The notes beneath the pieces were generated by a model. The model had not been told where the DNA came from and did no database searches. It was given only the letters and a program-made list of their open reading frames with translations. Made by a program: the position numbers and the translations under genes. Positions 1-8,086 of a stretch of DNA of 64,000 bases are shown piece after piece. Source of the stretch: an uncultured Veillonella sp. Lineage in GTDB: Bacteria; Bacillota; Negativicutes; Veillonellales; Veillonellaceae. Every line of letters begins with the position of its first letter. Position 1 is the first letter of the stretch. The stretch is from positions 67,730 through 131,729 of the forward strand of contig NZ_URAR01000005.1 of the NCBI RefSeq assembly GCF_900545795.1, in the 5' to 3' direction.

Positions 1-243
1 TACCTTACCTAGCTCACTGCGAATATGACCAGTAGCATGGCGAAGTGCTTGTAAGGATTCTTTCTTAGCATCATTATTGCCAAATAAGCTTACATATATA
101 GTCGCTTGACGCAAATCGCCAGTCACTTCTACATCAGTAACAGTAACGAAGCCAATGCGTGGATCTTTAAGACCACGCATTAACATGCTACTTACCTCTT
201 GTTTTATAAACTCTTGTAATTTACGAACACGTACATCACTCAT
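1..243 (-). CDS. rbfA: Ribosome-binding factor A, partial (3' end outside window)
   Basis: The first 81 codons are visible, starting MSDVRVRKLQ and containing the family-typical LKDPRIGFVTVTDVEVTGDL and YVSLFG segments of the single KH-like domain of RbfA. RbfA binds the 30S subunit and helps mature the 5' end of 16S rRNA. A Shine-Dalgarno (TAGGAGG) lies just before the ATG, and the gene follows infB by 9 bases, as in the classic nusA-infB operon. The C-terminal third runs off the window. Identity is secure from sequence and position. Confidence 0.95.
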   Translation of the reverse strand, partial: MSDVRVRKLQEFIKQEVSSMLMRGLKDPRIGFVTVTDVEVTGDLRQATIYVSLFGNNDAKKESLQALRHATGHIRSELGKV

Positions 244-252
244 AGAGGCCTC

Positions 253-2799
253 CTAAAGTTTTGGTGCAATTTCTTCCATTGTAAAGGCTTCAATAATATC
301 GCCTTCTTTAATGTCGCGGTAACGCTCAATAGAAATACCACATTCAAAGCCTGTTTTTACTTCTTTTACTTCGTCTTTAAAGCGACGTAAAGAATCAACA
401 GTACCTTCATGTACTACTACACCATCGCGAATTAAACGCACATCAGATTTGCTAGTAATGCGACCTTCTTGTACATAGGAACCCGCTACGATAGCTTTTG
501 GTGTGGAAATAACTTGGCGCACTTCAGCACGACCTAAGATAACTTCCTTGTACTCTGGTGTTAACATACCGCGCATCGCGTTTTCTACATCATTAATGGC
601 ATCGTAAATAACGCGATATGTACGTAAATCTACATTTTCTTTTTCGGCTGCTTTGCGAACGACTGCATCTGGACGCACGTTAAAGCCAATGATAATGGCA
701 TTTGATGCAGATGCTAACATTACGTCGGACTCATTAATAGCCCCTACTGCAGCATGAACAATAACAATGCGGACTTCAGGATTCTTAATCGCCTCTAAGG
801 ATTGGCGTAAGGCTTCAACAGAACCTTGTACATCACCTTTAATAATAATATTTAAGTCTTTTAACTCACCTTGCTGAATTTGATTGAAAATATCATCAAG
901 TGTAACTTTATGACTTGCATTTTGTTCGCTCAAACGCGTTTTTTCAATACGTTTTTCTGCAATGCTGCGCGCTTCATTATCGTCAACAGCATCCATGATT
1001 TCCCCAGCTTGAGGTACATCAGATAAACCGAGTACTTCCACTGGCATAGATGGACGAGCTACTTTTACTTGCTCACCGCGTTCATTAGTCATGGCACGCA
1101 CTTTACCATAAGCCGTACCAGCTAAGATGCTATCGCCCACATGAAGGCTCCCTTTTTGTACTAATACAGTACAAACTGGGCCGCGTCCTTTATCAAGTTT
1201 AGCCTCAATAACTACGCCTTGGGCTTTACGATTAGGATTAGCTTTTAACTCAAGTACTTCGGCTACAAGTAAAATGTTTTCTAATAAATCATCAATGCCT
1301 TGACGCTTTTTAGCGGATACAGGCACCATAATGATGTCGCCGCCCCACTCTTCTGGTAAAAGGCCATGTTCTGATAATTGTTGTTTTACATGATCAGGAT
1401 TTGCACCTGGTTTATCCATCTTATTGATAGCTACAATAATTGGCACATTAGCAGATTTAGCATGGTTAATCGCTTCAATTGTTTGTGGCATAACACCATC
1501 ATCAGCGGCTACAACAAGAACAGCAATATCTGTAGATTGAGCACCGCGCAAACGCATAGCAGTAAATGCTTCGTGACCAGGTGTATCTAAGAATGTTACT
1601 TTATTGCCTTTGTAACGCACCATGTACGCACCAATATGCTGTGTAATCCCGCCAGCCTCTGAAGCTGTTACATTGGTTTGACGGATTACATCAAGTAAAG
1701 ATGTTTTACCATGGTCAACATGCCCCATAATAGTTACAACTGGTGGACGTGGTTTTAAAGTTTCTGGTGCATCAACGATTTCGTGGATTTCAGTAGGGTC
1801 TTCTTCTGGCTCCACTTCTGTTACAGTTACACCAAATTCTTCCGCTACAATAGTAGCTGTATCTACATCAACCTCTTGGTTAATAGTCGCCATAACGCCT
1901 AGAAGCATTAATTTTTTTATGATTTCACTTACTTCGCGACCCATTTTTTCAGCTAATTCTTTAACTGTCAATGGACCAGATAATTCGATTTCAGTAGCAA
2001 TCATTGCTTCTGCTTTGCGTTTTTCTTCTTCCTTATGTTTAAGGTTTTGTTCATTACGTTGTTTTACTTTATTTTTGCTCTTAGCTAAGGATGTAGATAA
2101 TAAGGACTGAGGGCGATTATTGTTTTTGTTTTTCTTGTCCTTTTTATTCTTGTTGCGACGGTCATTATTATCCGCCCCATCGCGATGATTGCGAGTGTCT
2201 TTAGGGCGATTATTCTTCTTATCATTGTGATTGTCACCACGATTATCGTTGCGGTTATCACTTTGACGCGTATTGTTTTTATCGCGACTCTCATTTTTTT
2301 GACGATTGTCGCCATGAGAATCATTGCGATTATTGTTTTTATTTTTGTCGCTATGTTTCGCATCACCAGATTTTACATGAGAGGGGCTCTGTTTCTGGTT
2401 GTCTTGATGCTGACGACGATTCCCTTGTCCGCTGCTTTGGTTAGCATGACTCTGTTGAGTTTGTTGACCTTTATGAGCAGAAGATTTCTGTTGTCCTTCA
2501 TGCTTATTAGCGTCTTGACCGCCTTTTGCATTCTGACCCTTATAATTTTGATTTTGTGCCTTCGGCACTTGTGTTTTAGCCTTAGAAGTCTGCTTAGGTT
2601 CTTGATTTTGAGCTTTAGCTACTTCATTAGTAGGAGCTGTACCACGGCCAAATTGCTTGCGAACTAGTGCCTCACCATCTGCATCAATGCCACTAGCAGC
2701 AGTAGTTACGGCATACCCATTATTTTGTAAAAACTCAAGAATCTTTTTATTCTCTACATTTAATTCCTTACCTAAGTCTCGTATTCTTTTTTTGGACAT
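253..2799 (-). CDS. infB: Translation initiation factor IF-2
   Basis: 848-residue GTPase that places initiator fMet-tRNA on the 30S subunit and drives subunit joining. A short N-terminal IF2N fold (residues 1-50) is followed by a very Asn/Lys/Asp/Gln/His-rich, presumably disordered stretch (about 55-235), a second IF2N-like segment (about 270-320), and the G domain with GHVDHGKT (about 357), DTPGHEAF (about 405) and NKMD (about 459). Domains II, III and C2 follow to the end. The ATG has a GAGGGGG ribosome site. It sits between ylxQ (17 bases upstream) and rbfA (9 bases downstream) in one operon. The polar N-terminal linker is the only odd feature; the catalytic part is normal. Confidence 0.98.
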   Translation of the reverse strand: MSKKRIRDLGKELNVENKKILEFLQNNGYAVTTAASGIDADGEALVRKQFGRGTAPTNEVAKAQNQEPKQTSKAKTQVPKAQNQNYKGQNAKGGQDANKHEGQQKSSAHKGQQTQQSHANQSSGQGNRRQHQDNQKQSPSHVKSGDAKHSDKNKNNNRNDSHGDNRQKNESRDKNNTRQSDNRNDNRGDNHNDKKNNRPKDTRNHRDGADNNDRRNKNKKDKKNKNNNRPQSLLSTSLAKSKNKVKQRNEQNLKHKEEEKRKAEAMIATEIELSGPLTVKELAEKMGREVSEIIKKLMLLGVMATINQEVDVDTATIVAEEFGVTVTEVEPEEDPTEIHEIVDAPETLKPRPPVVTIMGHVDHGKTSLLDVIRQTNVTASEAGGITQHIGAYMVRYKGNKVTFLDTPGHEAFTAMRLRGAQSTDIAVLVVAADDGVMPQTIEAINHAKSANVPIIVAINKMDKPGANPDHVKQQLSEHGLLPEEWGGDIIMVPVSAKKRQGIDDLLENILLVAEVLELKANPNRKAQGVVIEAKLDKGRGPVCTVLVQKGSLHVGDSILAGTAYGKVRAMTNERGEQVKVARPSMPVEVLGLSDVPQAGEIMDAVDDNEARSIAEKRIEKTRLSEQNASHKVTLDDIFNQIQQGELKDLNIIIKGDVQGSVEALRQSLEAIKNPEVRIVIVHAAVGAINESDVMLASASNAIIIGFNVRPDAVVRKAAEKENVDLRTYRVIYDAINDVENAMRGMLTPEYKEVILGRAEVRQVISTPKAIVAGSYVQEGRITSKSDVRLIRDGVVVHEGTVDSLRRFKDEVKEVKTGFECGISIERYRDIKEGDIIEAFTMEEIAPKL

Positions 2800-2816
2800 C
2801 TACATTCCCCCTCGAA

Positions 2817-3122
2817 TTAACAATCTATTTCCTTAAGCATTGCTTTAGTAAATCCTTCGTCATTTACTAAAATAATTGCTCTTTGTTCTTTTCCAATGGC
2901 TTGACCTAATTCAGCTTTAGTGCCAATTTCTCGCAGTGGCACTTCATTTGTTTGAGCCAGCCATCTATATTTTTCTGCATTATTTTTAGCACAGTCACTA
3001 GCTAATAAAGCTAATGGAATATGTTGTCGTTTAATAGCCTTCTCTGCTACAAAATCACCAGATAAGAGCTTGCCCGCTCGCTGTGCCATACCGAGCAGAT
3101 TGAGTATTTTTTCTTTATTCAT
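2817..3122 (-). CDS. ylxQ: L7Ae/L30e-family RNA-binding protein YlxQ
   Basis: 101-residue protein starting MNKEKILNLLGMAQRAGKL, the typical start of the YlxQ branch of the L7Ae/L30e/S12e/Gadd45 fold, with the LALLASDCAKN segment that lies in the RNA-contact region of that fold. Members bind kink-turn RNA, but the target of YlxQ is not known to me. It lies between ylxR (5 bases) and infB (17 bases) in the nusA operon, the conserved place for this gene in Firmicutes. No strong Shine-Dalgarno is visible, so translation probably depends on coupling to ylxR. Confidence 0.9.
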   Translation of the reverse strand: MNKEKILNLLGMAQRAGKLLSGDFVAEKAIKRQHIPLALLASDCAKNNAEKYRWLAQTNEVPLREIGTKAELGQAIGKEQRAIILVNDEGFTKAMLKEIDC

Positions 3123-3127
3123 TATAG

Positions 3128-3394
3128 TTATTCATTACGCAATTGATTGCGCAAATCTTCATAAATTTCTTTTGACACTTGACGCTTTAAGGAACGCTCA
3201 AGTTTCTTCATTTCATAGGCTGTTTGAAAACATTCGGCCTTGGGCTCAATATAGGCACCACGACCAGCTGCTTTGCCACTGCGATCAATGGATATTACAC
3301 CATCTGGGGCCGCCACAATTCGAAGCATCTCCTTTTTATTGCGCAGCTCGCCACAACCTACACAAATTCTCATAGGTGGAGATTTCTTCTTCAT
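3128..3394 (-). CDS. ylxR: YlxR family (DUF448) nucleic-acid-binding protein
   Basis: 88-residue basic protein with the hallmark MRICVGCGELRNKKEMLRIV start, the GRGAYI motif and a basic C-terminus. YlxR proteins have an RNA-binding-like fold and are found almost only between nusA and infB; a role in regulating transcription or RNase P has been proposed for the family. The stop codon of nusA overlaps this ATG (TAATG), so the two are probably translationally coupled. The short MKKKSPP extension before MRIC is kept because the coupled ATG is its first codon. Confidence 0.92.
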   Translation of the reverse strand: MKKKSPPMRICVGCGELRNKKEMLRIVAAPDGVISIDRSGKAAGRGAYIEPKAECFQTAYEMKKLERSLKRQVSKEIYEDLRNQLRNE

Positions 3395-4506
3395 TATGCC
3401 TCACCATTACCTTCTTCATAACCATCAAAGGCCATTTCCTCTAATAAGTCTTGTGATGATTCAGCCTCTACATCTTGAAGTTGGCTTTCGCTCTTAATAT
3501 CGATTTTCCAATTTGTAAGCTTAGCTGCTAAGCGTGCATTTTGACCGGCTTTGCCAATAGCTAATGACAATTGATAATCAGGTACTACAACGCGCGATGT
3601 TTTAGCTTCTTCATCCACTTCTACAGATAATACCTTCGCTGGGCTAAGAGAATTAGCAATATAAATAGCTGGATCTTCATCCCATTTTACAATATCGATT
3701 TTTTCATCATGTAGTTCATCTACAATGTTTTGAACACGTTGTCCTTTAGGACCTACACATGCGCCTACTGCATCGATAGTTTCATCGCGAGATACAACGG
3801 CAATTTTAGAGCGCATACCAGGCTCGCGCGCTACTGATTTCAATTCAATTACACCTTCGTGAATCTCTGGTACTTCTAACTCAAACAAGCGTTTTAATAG
3901 GCCTGGGTGAGTACGGCTTATCATAATTTGAGGGCCTTTAGTCGTCTTTTTAACTTCCACAATATAGCATTTGATGCGATCGCCAGCTTTATATGTTTCT
4001 GTTGGAATTTGTTCTGTTGGCGGCAATATAGCTTCTGTTTTGCCAAGATCTACAAATACATTACGACCTTCTACGCGCTGAACTTGTGCTGTAATAATAT
4101 CGCCTTCACGACTAAAATACTCTTCATATACAATGCTTCGTTCTGCTTCTTTTAAGCGTTGAATAAGCATTTGTTTAGCTGTATGTGCTGCACTGCGACC
4201 GAAGTTTTTAGGTGTTACGTCTACTTCTACAATATCACCTACTTCATAGCGTAAATCACGTGCTTGCGCTTCATCTAAACTGATTTCATTCTCAGGATTT
4301 TCTACAGTTTCTACCACTGTTTTCTTTGCCTTTACTTTATATTCACCAGTTTCACGATTTAATTCCACATACGCTTCTTGATTCGAGCCAGGTTCCTTAC
4401 GATAAGCTTGCAATAATGATGCTTCTAGGGATTCGAATACCACTTCAGGGGCCACACCCTTTTGTTTTGTTAACACCATAACTGCTTGTACTAATTCTTG
4501 ACTCAC
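3394..4506 (-). CDS. nusA: Transcription termination/antitermination factor NusA
   Basis: 370-residue NusA: N-terminal RNA-polymerase-binding domain (1-130), S1 domain (about 135-200, with VEGRNVFVDLGKTEAILP), KH1 and KH2 (about 205-345, with GACVGPKGQRVQ and LAIGKAGQNARLAAKLT). It binds the polymerase flap and RNA exit channel and modulates pausing, termination and antitermination. I place the start at the GTG at 4506, not the TTG five codons upstream, because GGAGGAG lies six bases before the GTG and would otherwise be inside the gene. It lacks the C-terminal acidic repeats of enterobacterial NusA, as is normal for Firmicutes. Confidence 0.96.
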   Translation of the reverse strand: MSQELVQAVMVLTKQKGVAPEVVFESLEASLLQAYRKEPGSNQEAYVELNRETGEYKVKAKKTVVETVENPENEISLDEAQARDLRYEVGDIVEVDVTPKNFGRSAAHTAKQMLIQRLKEAERSIVYEEYFSREGDIITAQVQRVEGRNVFVDLGKTEAILPPTEQIPTETYKAGDRIKCYIVEVKKTTKGPQIMISRTHPGLLKRLFELEVPEIHEGVIELKSVAREPGMRSKIAVVSRDETIDAVGACVGPKGQRVQNIVDELHDEKIDIVKWDEDPAIYIANSLSPAKVLSVEVDEEAKTSRVVVPDYQLSLAIGKAGQNARLAAKLTNWKIDIKSESQLQDVEAESSQDLLEEMAFDGYEEGNGEA

Positions 4507-4550
4507 TGATAACTCCTCCAATATCCTAGGTTTTCTTTTTTAACTATATA

Positions 4551-5009
4551 CTAAAAATCAATATGCAAACGAATTTGCGCTATAGCAGGGCGTTCAATAT
4601 CTTTTGCTTTTTCATCAATATAAATAGTAACTACTTCATCAGTTACATCGCCTAAATTGCCAGTGTATAATTTCTTTCCATCAATAGGCTTAAATAATTG
4701 TACATCAACCGCTTGACCGCGATAGCGAATAAAATCTTTTTCTTTCTTCAATACGCGATCAATGCCAGGGGATGAAACTTCTAGCAAATAATTTTCTTTA
4801 ATTGGGTCTTTCGCATCTAAAAACTCGCTCAACTTTTCGCTGACCATTTGGCAATCATCTAAGTCAATTCCATTGGGCTTGTCTAAGTATACGCGTAAAT
4901 ACCAATCTCGTTCTCTCACATACTCTACATCTACTAATTCTAACTCAGTAGATTCAATAATCTTCTCTACTACGGACGATACCAATTCTTCTACGGCTTC
5001 TCGTTTCAT
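4551..5009 (-). CDS. rimP: Ribosome maturation factor RimP
   Basis: 152-residue protein needed for 30S assembly, with an N-terminal alpha/beta domain (LELVDVEYVRERDWYLRVYL, then DLDDCQMVSEKLSEFLD) and a C-terminal SH3-like barrel (YLLEVSSPGIDRVLKKEKDF marks the boundary). An upstream in-frame start exists at 5039, but AAGGAGG lies just before the ATG at 5009, so MKREAVEELV is the likely N-terminus. It is the first gene of the rimP-nusA-ylxR-ylxQ-infB-rbfA operon; a terminator-like hairpin at 5091-5114 separates it from the upstream gene. Confidence 0.95.
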   Translation of the reverse strand: MKREAVEELVSSVVEKIIESTELELVDVEYVRERDWYLRVYLDKPNGIDLDDCQMVSEKLSEFLDAKDPIKENYLLEVSSPGIDRVLKKEKDFIRYRGQAVDVQLFKPIDGKKLYTGNLGDVTDEVVTIYIDEKAKDIERPAIAQIRLHIDF

Positions 5010-5090
5010 TGCTTTCGCCTCCTTCAAACTGGGTAACACTTGTTAATTTTATATGGCTAGTATGTATATATTAGGCCAATTATAAACTAA

Positions 5091-5114
5091 AGAGTGAGCC
5101 AGAGCCCACTCTTC
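5091..5114 (-). terminator. Rho-independent terminator before rimP
   Basis: Ten-base stem AAGAGTGGGC/GCTCACTCTT (one G-T pair) with a 4-base loop, followed on the minus strand by a moderately T-rich stretch. It lies downstream of the 5232-5900 gene and would end the coaE-transglycosylase transcript before the rimP operon begins. Confidence 0.7.
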
Positions 5115-5231
5115 AAAAGGTAACGTATTCCAAATCTATTACATTATAGCATAAACATTCTAAGAATTCAAATAAAACGCCTTATTAAAGCCATGTTTAC
5201 AAAAATTTACAATTCTCACGATTTACAAATT

Positions 5232-5900
5232 TTATAGTCGTGCTGTAATGCTCTCTAATTCACTATGTAAATGCTTTGCTACCATGTCTTCAAACTCTTG
5301 TACAGTACGGCCATCAAAGTGATGACTAATCTCTGGTACATTGTGGATTCGCAACTCTGCAAAAAACTCTTCGCGCAGTACATTGTAGAAAAAGAGCAAT
5401 CCAGATGCGTCATCCATACGTCGATATTCACCAATGATAAAAGACCCATTAATCATAGAAATAGCATTGTGAGGCGTAATATCTAGCACAAAGTCATCAA
5501 TCTTACTCGGCATTACTTTACTATAATCCCAATCAAGAATTTTAGTCTTTTTATATTCATAGGTAAATAATTCTGCTTGCGCAATCAATCGCTTTCGTAA
5601 AGCTTCTACTGCTCGCTCCTGTAGGCCCTGCAAGAAATCGTCCCAATTAGTGCGAATAAAACTGATATCTACAAAATAAAAAAGAGGCATAATAACATGT
5701 ACTGTATAGTCATCAACTTCTTTATCATATAAGGCTTGCCACTTCCAACCTAGTTCATTTTCATAATGAAAAAATAAAAATGTATTGTCCACTTGTTTTG
5801 TATCAACAACTAATTTAAATGACTCAATCTGTTGAGGAAGCCAAGAAAAGTCATAGGTTCGTCCTGCACATTCAGTCAATATATCAACTTTTTCACCCAA
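5232..5900 (-). CDS. Hypothetical protein
   Basis: 222-residue acidic, aromatic-rich soluble protein that I do not recognise. No signal peptide, membrane segment or cysteine motif is visible. It has several runs of aromatic and hydrophobic residues alternating with charge (for example NTFLFFHYENELGWKW), suggesting a compact alpha/beta fold. It starts at a TTG with GGAGG eight bases upstream, and the stop codon of the lytic transglycosylase lies within that ribosome site. It is therefore the last gene of the coaE-transglycosylase unit. Position alone gives no reliable function. Confidence 0.75.
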   Translation of the reverse strand: MGEKVDILTECAGRTYDFSWLPQQIESFKLVVDTKQVDNTFLFFHYENELGWKWQALYDKEVDDYTVHVIMPLFYFVDISFIRTNWDDFLQGLQERAVEALRKRLIAQAELFTYEYKKTKILDWDYSKVMPSKIDDFVLDITPHNAISMINGSFIIGEYRRMDDASGLLFFYNVLREEFFAELRIHNVPEISHHFDGRTVQEFEDMVAKHLHSELESITARL

Positions 5901-5905
5901 GACCT

Positions 5906-6478
5906 TTACCTCCGTACACTCACATCACTATACAATTGTTCATAATGCTCTTTATTTTTCAATACTGTATTTACATACTCACGAGTTTCTGCAAAAGGAA
6001 TCTCATCTATACGATTAAATTGATCATCCCAGCCATAAGTCTGCATCCACTCTTCTACATGACCGCGTCCTGCATTATAAGCAGCTAAGGCTAAAATTTC
6101 ATTGCCTTTAAACTCTTTAAGTAAATAGGATAGATACCAAGTGCCCAATTTAATATTAGTTTCAGGTTCTCTAATATCAACATCAGTCATAGCAGGACGC
6201 CCCATTTGCTCCGCAATCCAATGGGCCGTGTCAGGCATCAATTGCATCAAGCCCATCGCCCCAGGAGCTGACTGCGCCGATTCATCAAATTTACTCTCCG
6301 CTAAGATAACTGCTGCCACTAGGGAAAATGGTACATTATTGGCCCGTGCTTGGGCATGGACTAATTCGCGATGTTCTAAAGGATATGCATACATACGCGC
6401 TAAATAAGGTTCACCAATAACAGCATAGTACATACCTAATATAACTGCTGCTAAGGCTAATAATGTGGACCCTCTCAT
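5906..6478 (-). CDS. Lytic murein transglycosylase, SLT domain
   Basis: 190-residue membrane-anchored enzyme: a short N-terminal hydrophobic helix (MRGSTLLALAAVILGMYYA) and an SLT/lysozyme-like domain from about residue 45. The catalytic Glu lies in AESKFDESAQSAPGAMGLMQ, followed by LMPDTA and the LAAYNAGRG motif. Such enzymes cleave the MurNAc-GlcNAc bond to form 1,6-anhydromuropeptides. I choose the ATG at 6478, which overlaps the coaE stop (ATGA) and has AAAGGAG upstream; the longer frame reaching 6517 is inside coaE. Coupled to coaE and followed by an unknown gene five bases later. Confidence 0.92.
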   Translation of the reverse strand: MRGSTLLALAAVILGMYYAVIGEPYLARMYAYPLEHRELVHAQARANNVPFSLVAAVILAESKFDESAQSAPGAMGLMQLMPDTAHWIAEQMGRPAMTDVDIREPETNIKLGTWYLSYLLKEFKGNEILALAAYNAGRGHVEEWMQTYGWDDQFNRIDEIPFAETREYVNTVLKNKEHYEQLYSDVSVRR

Positions 6479-7089
6479 GCCATCTCCTTTTTCAAACGAA
6501 TTTCTAATTCTTGCCAAATATGTTGTAATTGTAATTCTAAACTTGGAATATCATCATTATTATGGATGATGATTTGACTGTAACGGCGCTTTTCTTCTGT
6601 AGGCATTTGACTATTCATGCGCGCCAAAGCTTCTTCTTCAGTCAAGCCATTTCGCACCATAAGACGATGTAATTGATGCTCCTTTGTACTCTCCACGAGC
6701 CACACTTCATCCATCAAAGTATGCCAACCAGTTTCAATTAAAAGGGGAATATCATAAATAATGATGGAATAACCTTCCGCTTCAAAGTTAGCTGCTAAAT
6801 AATTGATGCGCTCTTTTATTAAATCATGTAAGAGGGCATTTAATAATTTTCGTTTATTCTCATCATTAAATATAATGGAGCCTAAGGCAGCGCGATTTAA
6901 GCTTTGATCAGCATTCACTACATCTGGACCAAAGGCTTCAACTACAGCCTTATAGCCAACTGTGCCTACTTCAACTACTTCACGCGCTACTTTATCCGCA
7001 TCTATAACAGCATGGCCCTGTGATTGTAGCCATTGGCTTACAGTGCTCTTGCCTGCTGCAATGCCTCCAGTTAGACCAATTCTATACAT
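6475..7089 (-). CDS. coaE: Dephospho-CoA kinase
   Basis: 204-residue P-loop kinase for the last step of CoA synthesis (phosphorylation of dephospho-CoA at the ribose 3' hydroxyl). It starts MYRIGLTGGIAAGKSTVS with the Walker A motif; DADKVAREV is the family's nucleotide/CoA-binding DAD motif, and the lid region with VRNGLTEEEALARMNSQM follows. I use the ATG at 7089 (AGGAG ten bases upstream) rather than the TTG three codons earlier, which would sit almost on the ribosome site. It starts 23 bases after the mutM stop. Confidence 0.95.
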   Translation of the reverse strand: MYRIGLTGGIAAGKSTVSQWLQSQGHAVIDADKVAREVVEVGTVGYKAVVEAFGPDVVNADQSLNRAALGSIIFNDENKRKLLNALLHDLIKERINYLAANFEAEGYSIIIYDIPLLIETGWHTLMDEVWLVESTKEHQLHRLMVRNGLTEEEALARMNSQMPTEEKRRYSQIIIHNNDDIPSLELQLQHIWQELEIRLKKEMA

Positions 7090-7112
7090 AAAATACAATC
7101 TCCTATAATGTC

Positions 7113-7937
7113 CTATTTTTGACAGTATTTACAATATACCGTATGACGACCTCGCAAGGTCATGTCACTTAACGGGGCGCCACATTCCTTACAAGGCTGC
7201 CCACCGCGACCATATACGGACAAATAATTTTGATTATCGCCCTTTTCGCCTGCTCCATTTTTATAATCTCTAAAGCTGGTGCCACCATGGCTTAAGCTGC
7301 TCAATAGCACTTCTTTAATCGCTTCACAAAGAGCTTTACTCTCCTTTTTAGTTAAGGAATTGGCTCGACGAGTCGGTCGAATACGAGCTTTAAACAGCGC
7401 TTCATCAGCATATATATTGCCAATGCCGGCTACATATTTTTGATCCAATAAAAATGGTTTTATAGGAATCCCACTTCGTCGACTCACTTCATACATGTAA
7501 GCTGGTGTAAAATCTTCCCTTAATGGTTCCACTCCCATTGTAACATAAGATTTTAAATCAATGACCTCTTCATTAAGGAATAAGTACAAACCACCTAAGG
7601 TTCTTACATCTCCATAGGCCAATTCCGAACCGTCAGTAAAATGAAAGAGTATACGATCAAAGCGATTAACCACTGACGATTCATGATACACCAAACGCCC
7701 CGTCAATTTCAAGTGAATCACTAAGCGTAAATCTACTTCTTCAAAATGAAGGATTAAATATTTGCCACGACGCTTCAAACCGGCTACCACTAAACCTTTT
7801 AATGTACTATGAGCCATAGCCGGCGTACTATTGCGCCAAAGGCGAGGCAACAAAGTTTCAACAGAATCTATTGTTTTTCCTCTGATTTTACCATCTATAT
7901 ATTCTCTTATTATTTCCACTTCAGGTAGTTCTGGCAT
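7113..7937 (-). CDS. mutM: Formamidopyrimidine-DNA glycosylase (Fpg/MutM)
   Basis: 274-residue bifunctional glycosylase/AP lyase that removes 8-oxoguanine and formamidopyrimidines. The mature N-terminus PELPEVE contains the catalytic Pro and Glu, which requires starting at the ATG at 7937; the TTG two codons upstream would block the catalytic proline. The helix-two-turn-helix motif (QKYVAGIGNIYADEALF) and C-terminal zinc finger (CKECGAPLSDMTLRGRHTVY, CKYC) are complete. Lies between polA and coaE, so DNA repair genes are adjacent. Confidence 0.97.
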   Translation of the reverse strand: MPELPEVEIIREYIDGKIRGKTIDSVETLLPRLWRNSTPAMAHSTLKGLVVAGLKRRGKYLILHFEEVDLRLVIHLKLTGRLVYHESSVVNRFDRILFHFTDGSELAYGDVRTLGGLYLFLNEEVIDLKSYVTMGVEPLREDFTPAYMYEVSRRSGIPIKPFLLDQKYVAGIGNIYADEALFKARIRPTRRANSLTKKESKALCEAIKEVLLSSLSHGGTSFRDYKNGAGEKGDNQNYLSVYGRGGQPCKECGAPLSDMTLRGRHTVYCKYCQK

Positions 7938-7992
7938 AGTCAAACCTTCTTTTCATAATTAATATGCATACAGTGCCGTAAGACCAAAATCA

Positions 7993-8049
7993 AAGAGGCA
8001 CAAGGCAAGCGTTTATCCTCAAGATACGGGCTCCTCCTCAGTGCCTCTT
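7993..8049 (-). terminator. Long-loop hairpin, probable polA terminator
   Basis: A perfect 9-base stem (AAGAGGCAC with GTGCCTCTT) encloses about 39 bases and is followed on the minus strand by TTGATTTT. It lies 37 bases after the polA stop and before mutM. The large loop is unusual for an intrinsic terminator, so it may be a processed or regulatory hairpin. Confidence 0.5.
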
Positions 8050-8086
8050 CATAACGCAGTATAAGAGTATACTAGGTCCAACTAAA

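Noticed and set aside
2185..2667. Open 160-codon plus-strand frame opposite infB
   Set aside because: It mirrors the Asn/Asp/Lys-rich coding region of IF2; hydrophobic translation is a by-product of the antisense of AAT/GAT/AAA codons. No ribosome site.
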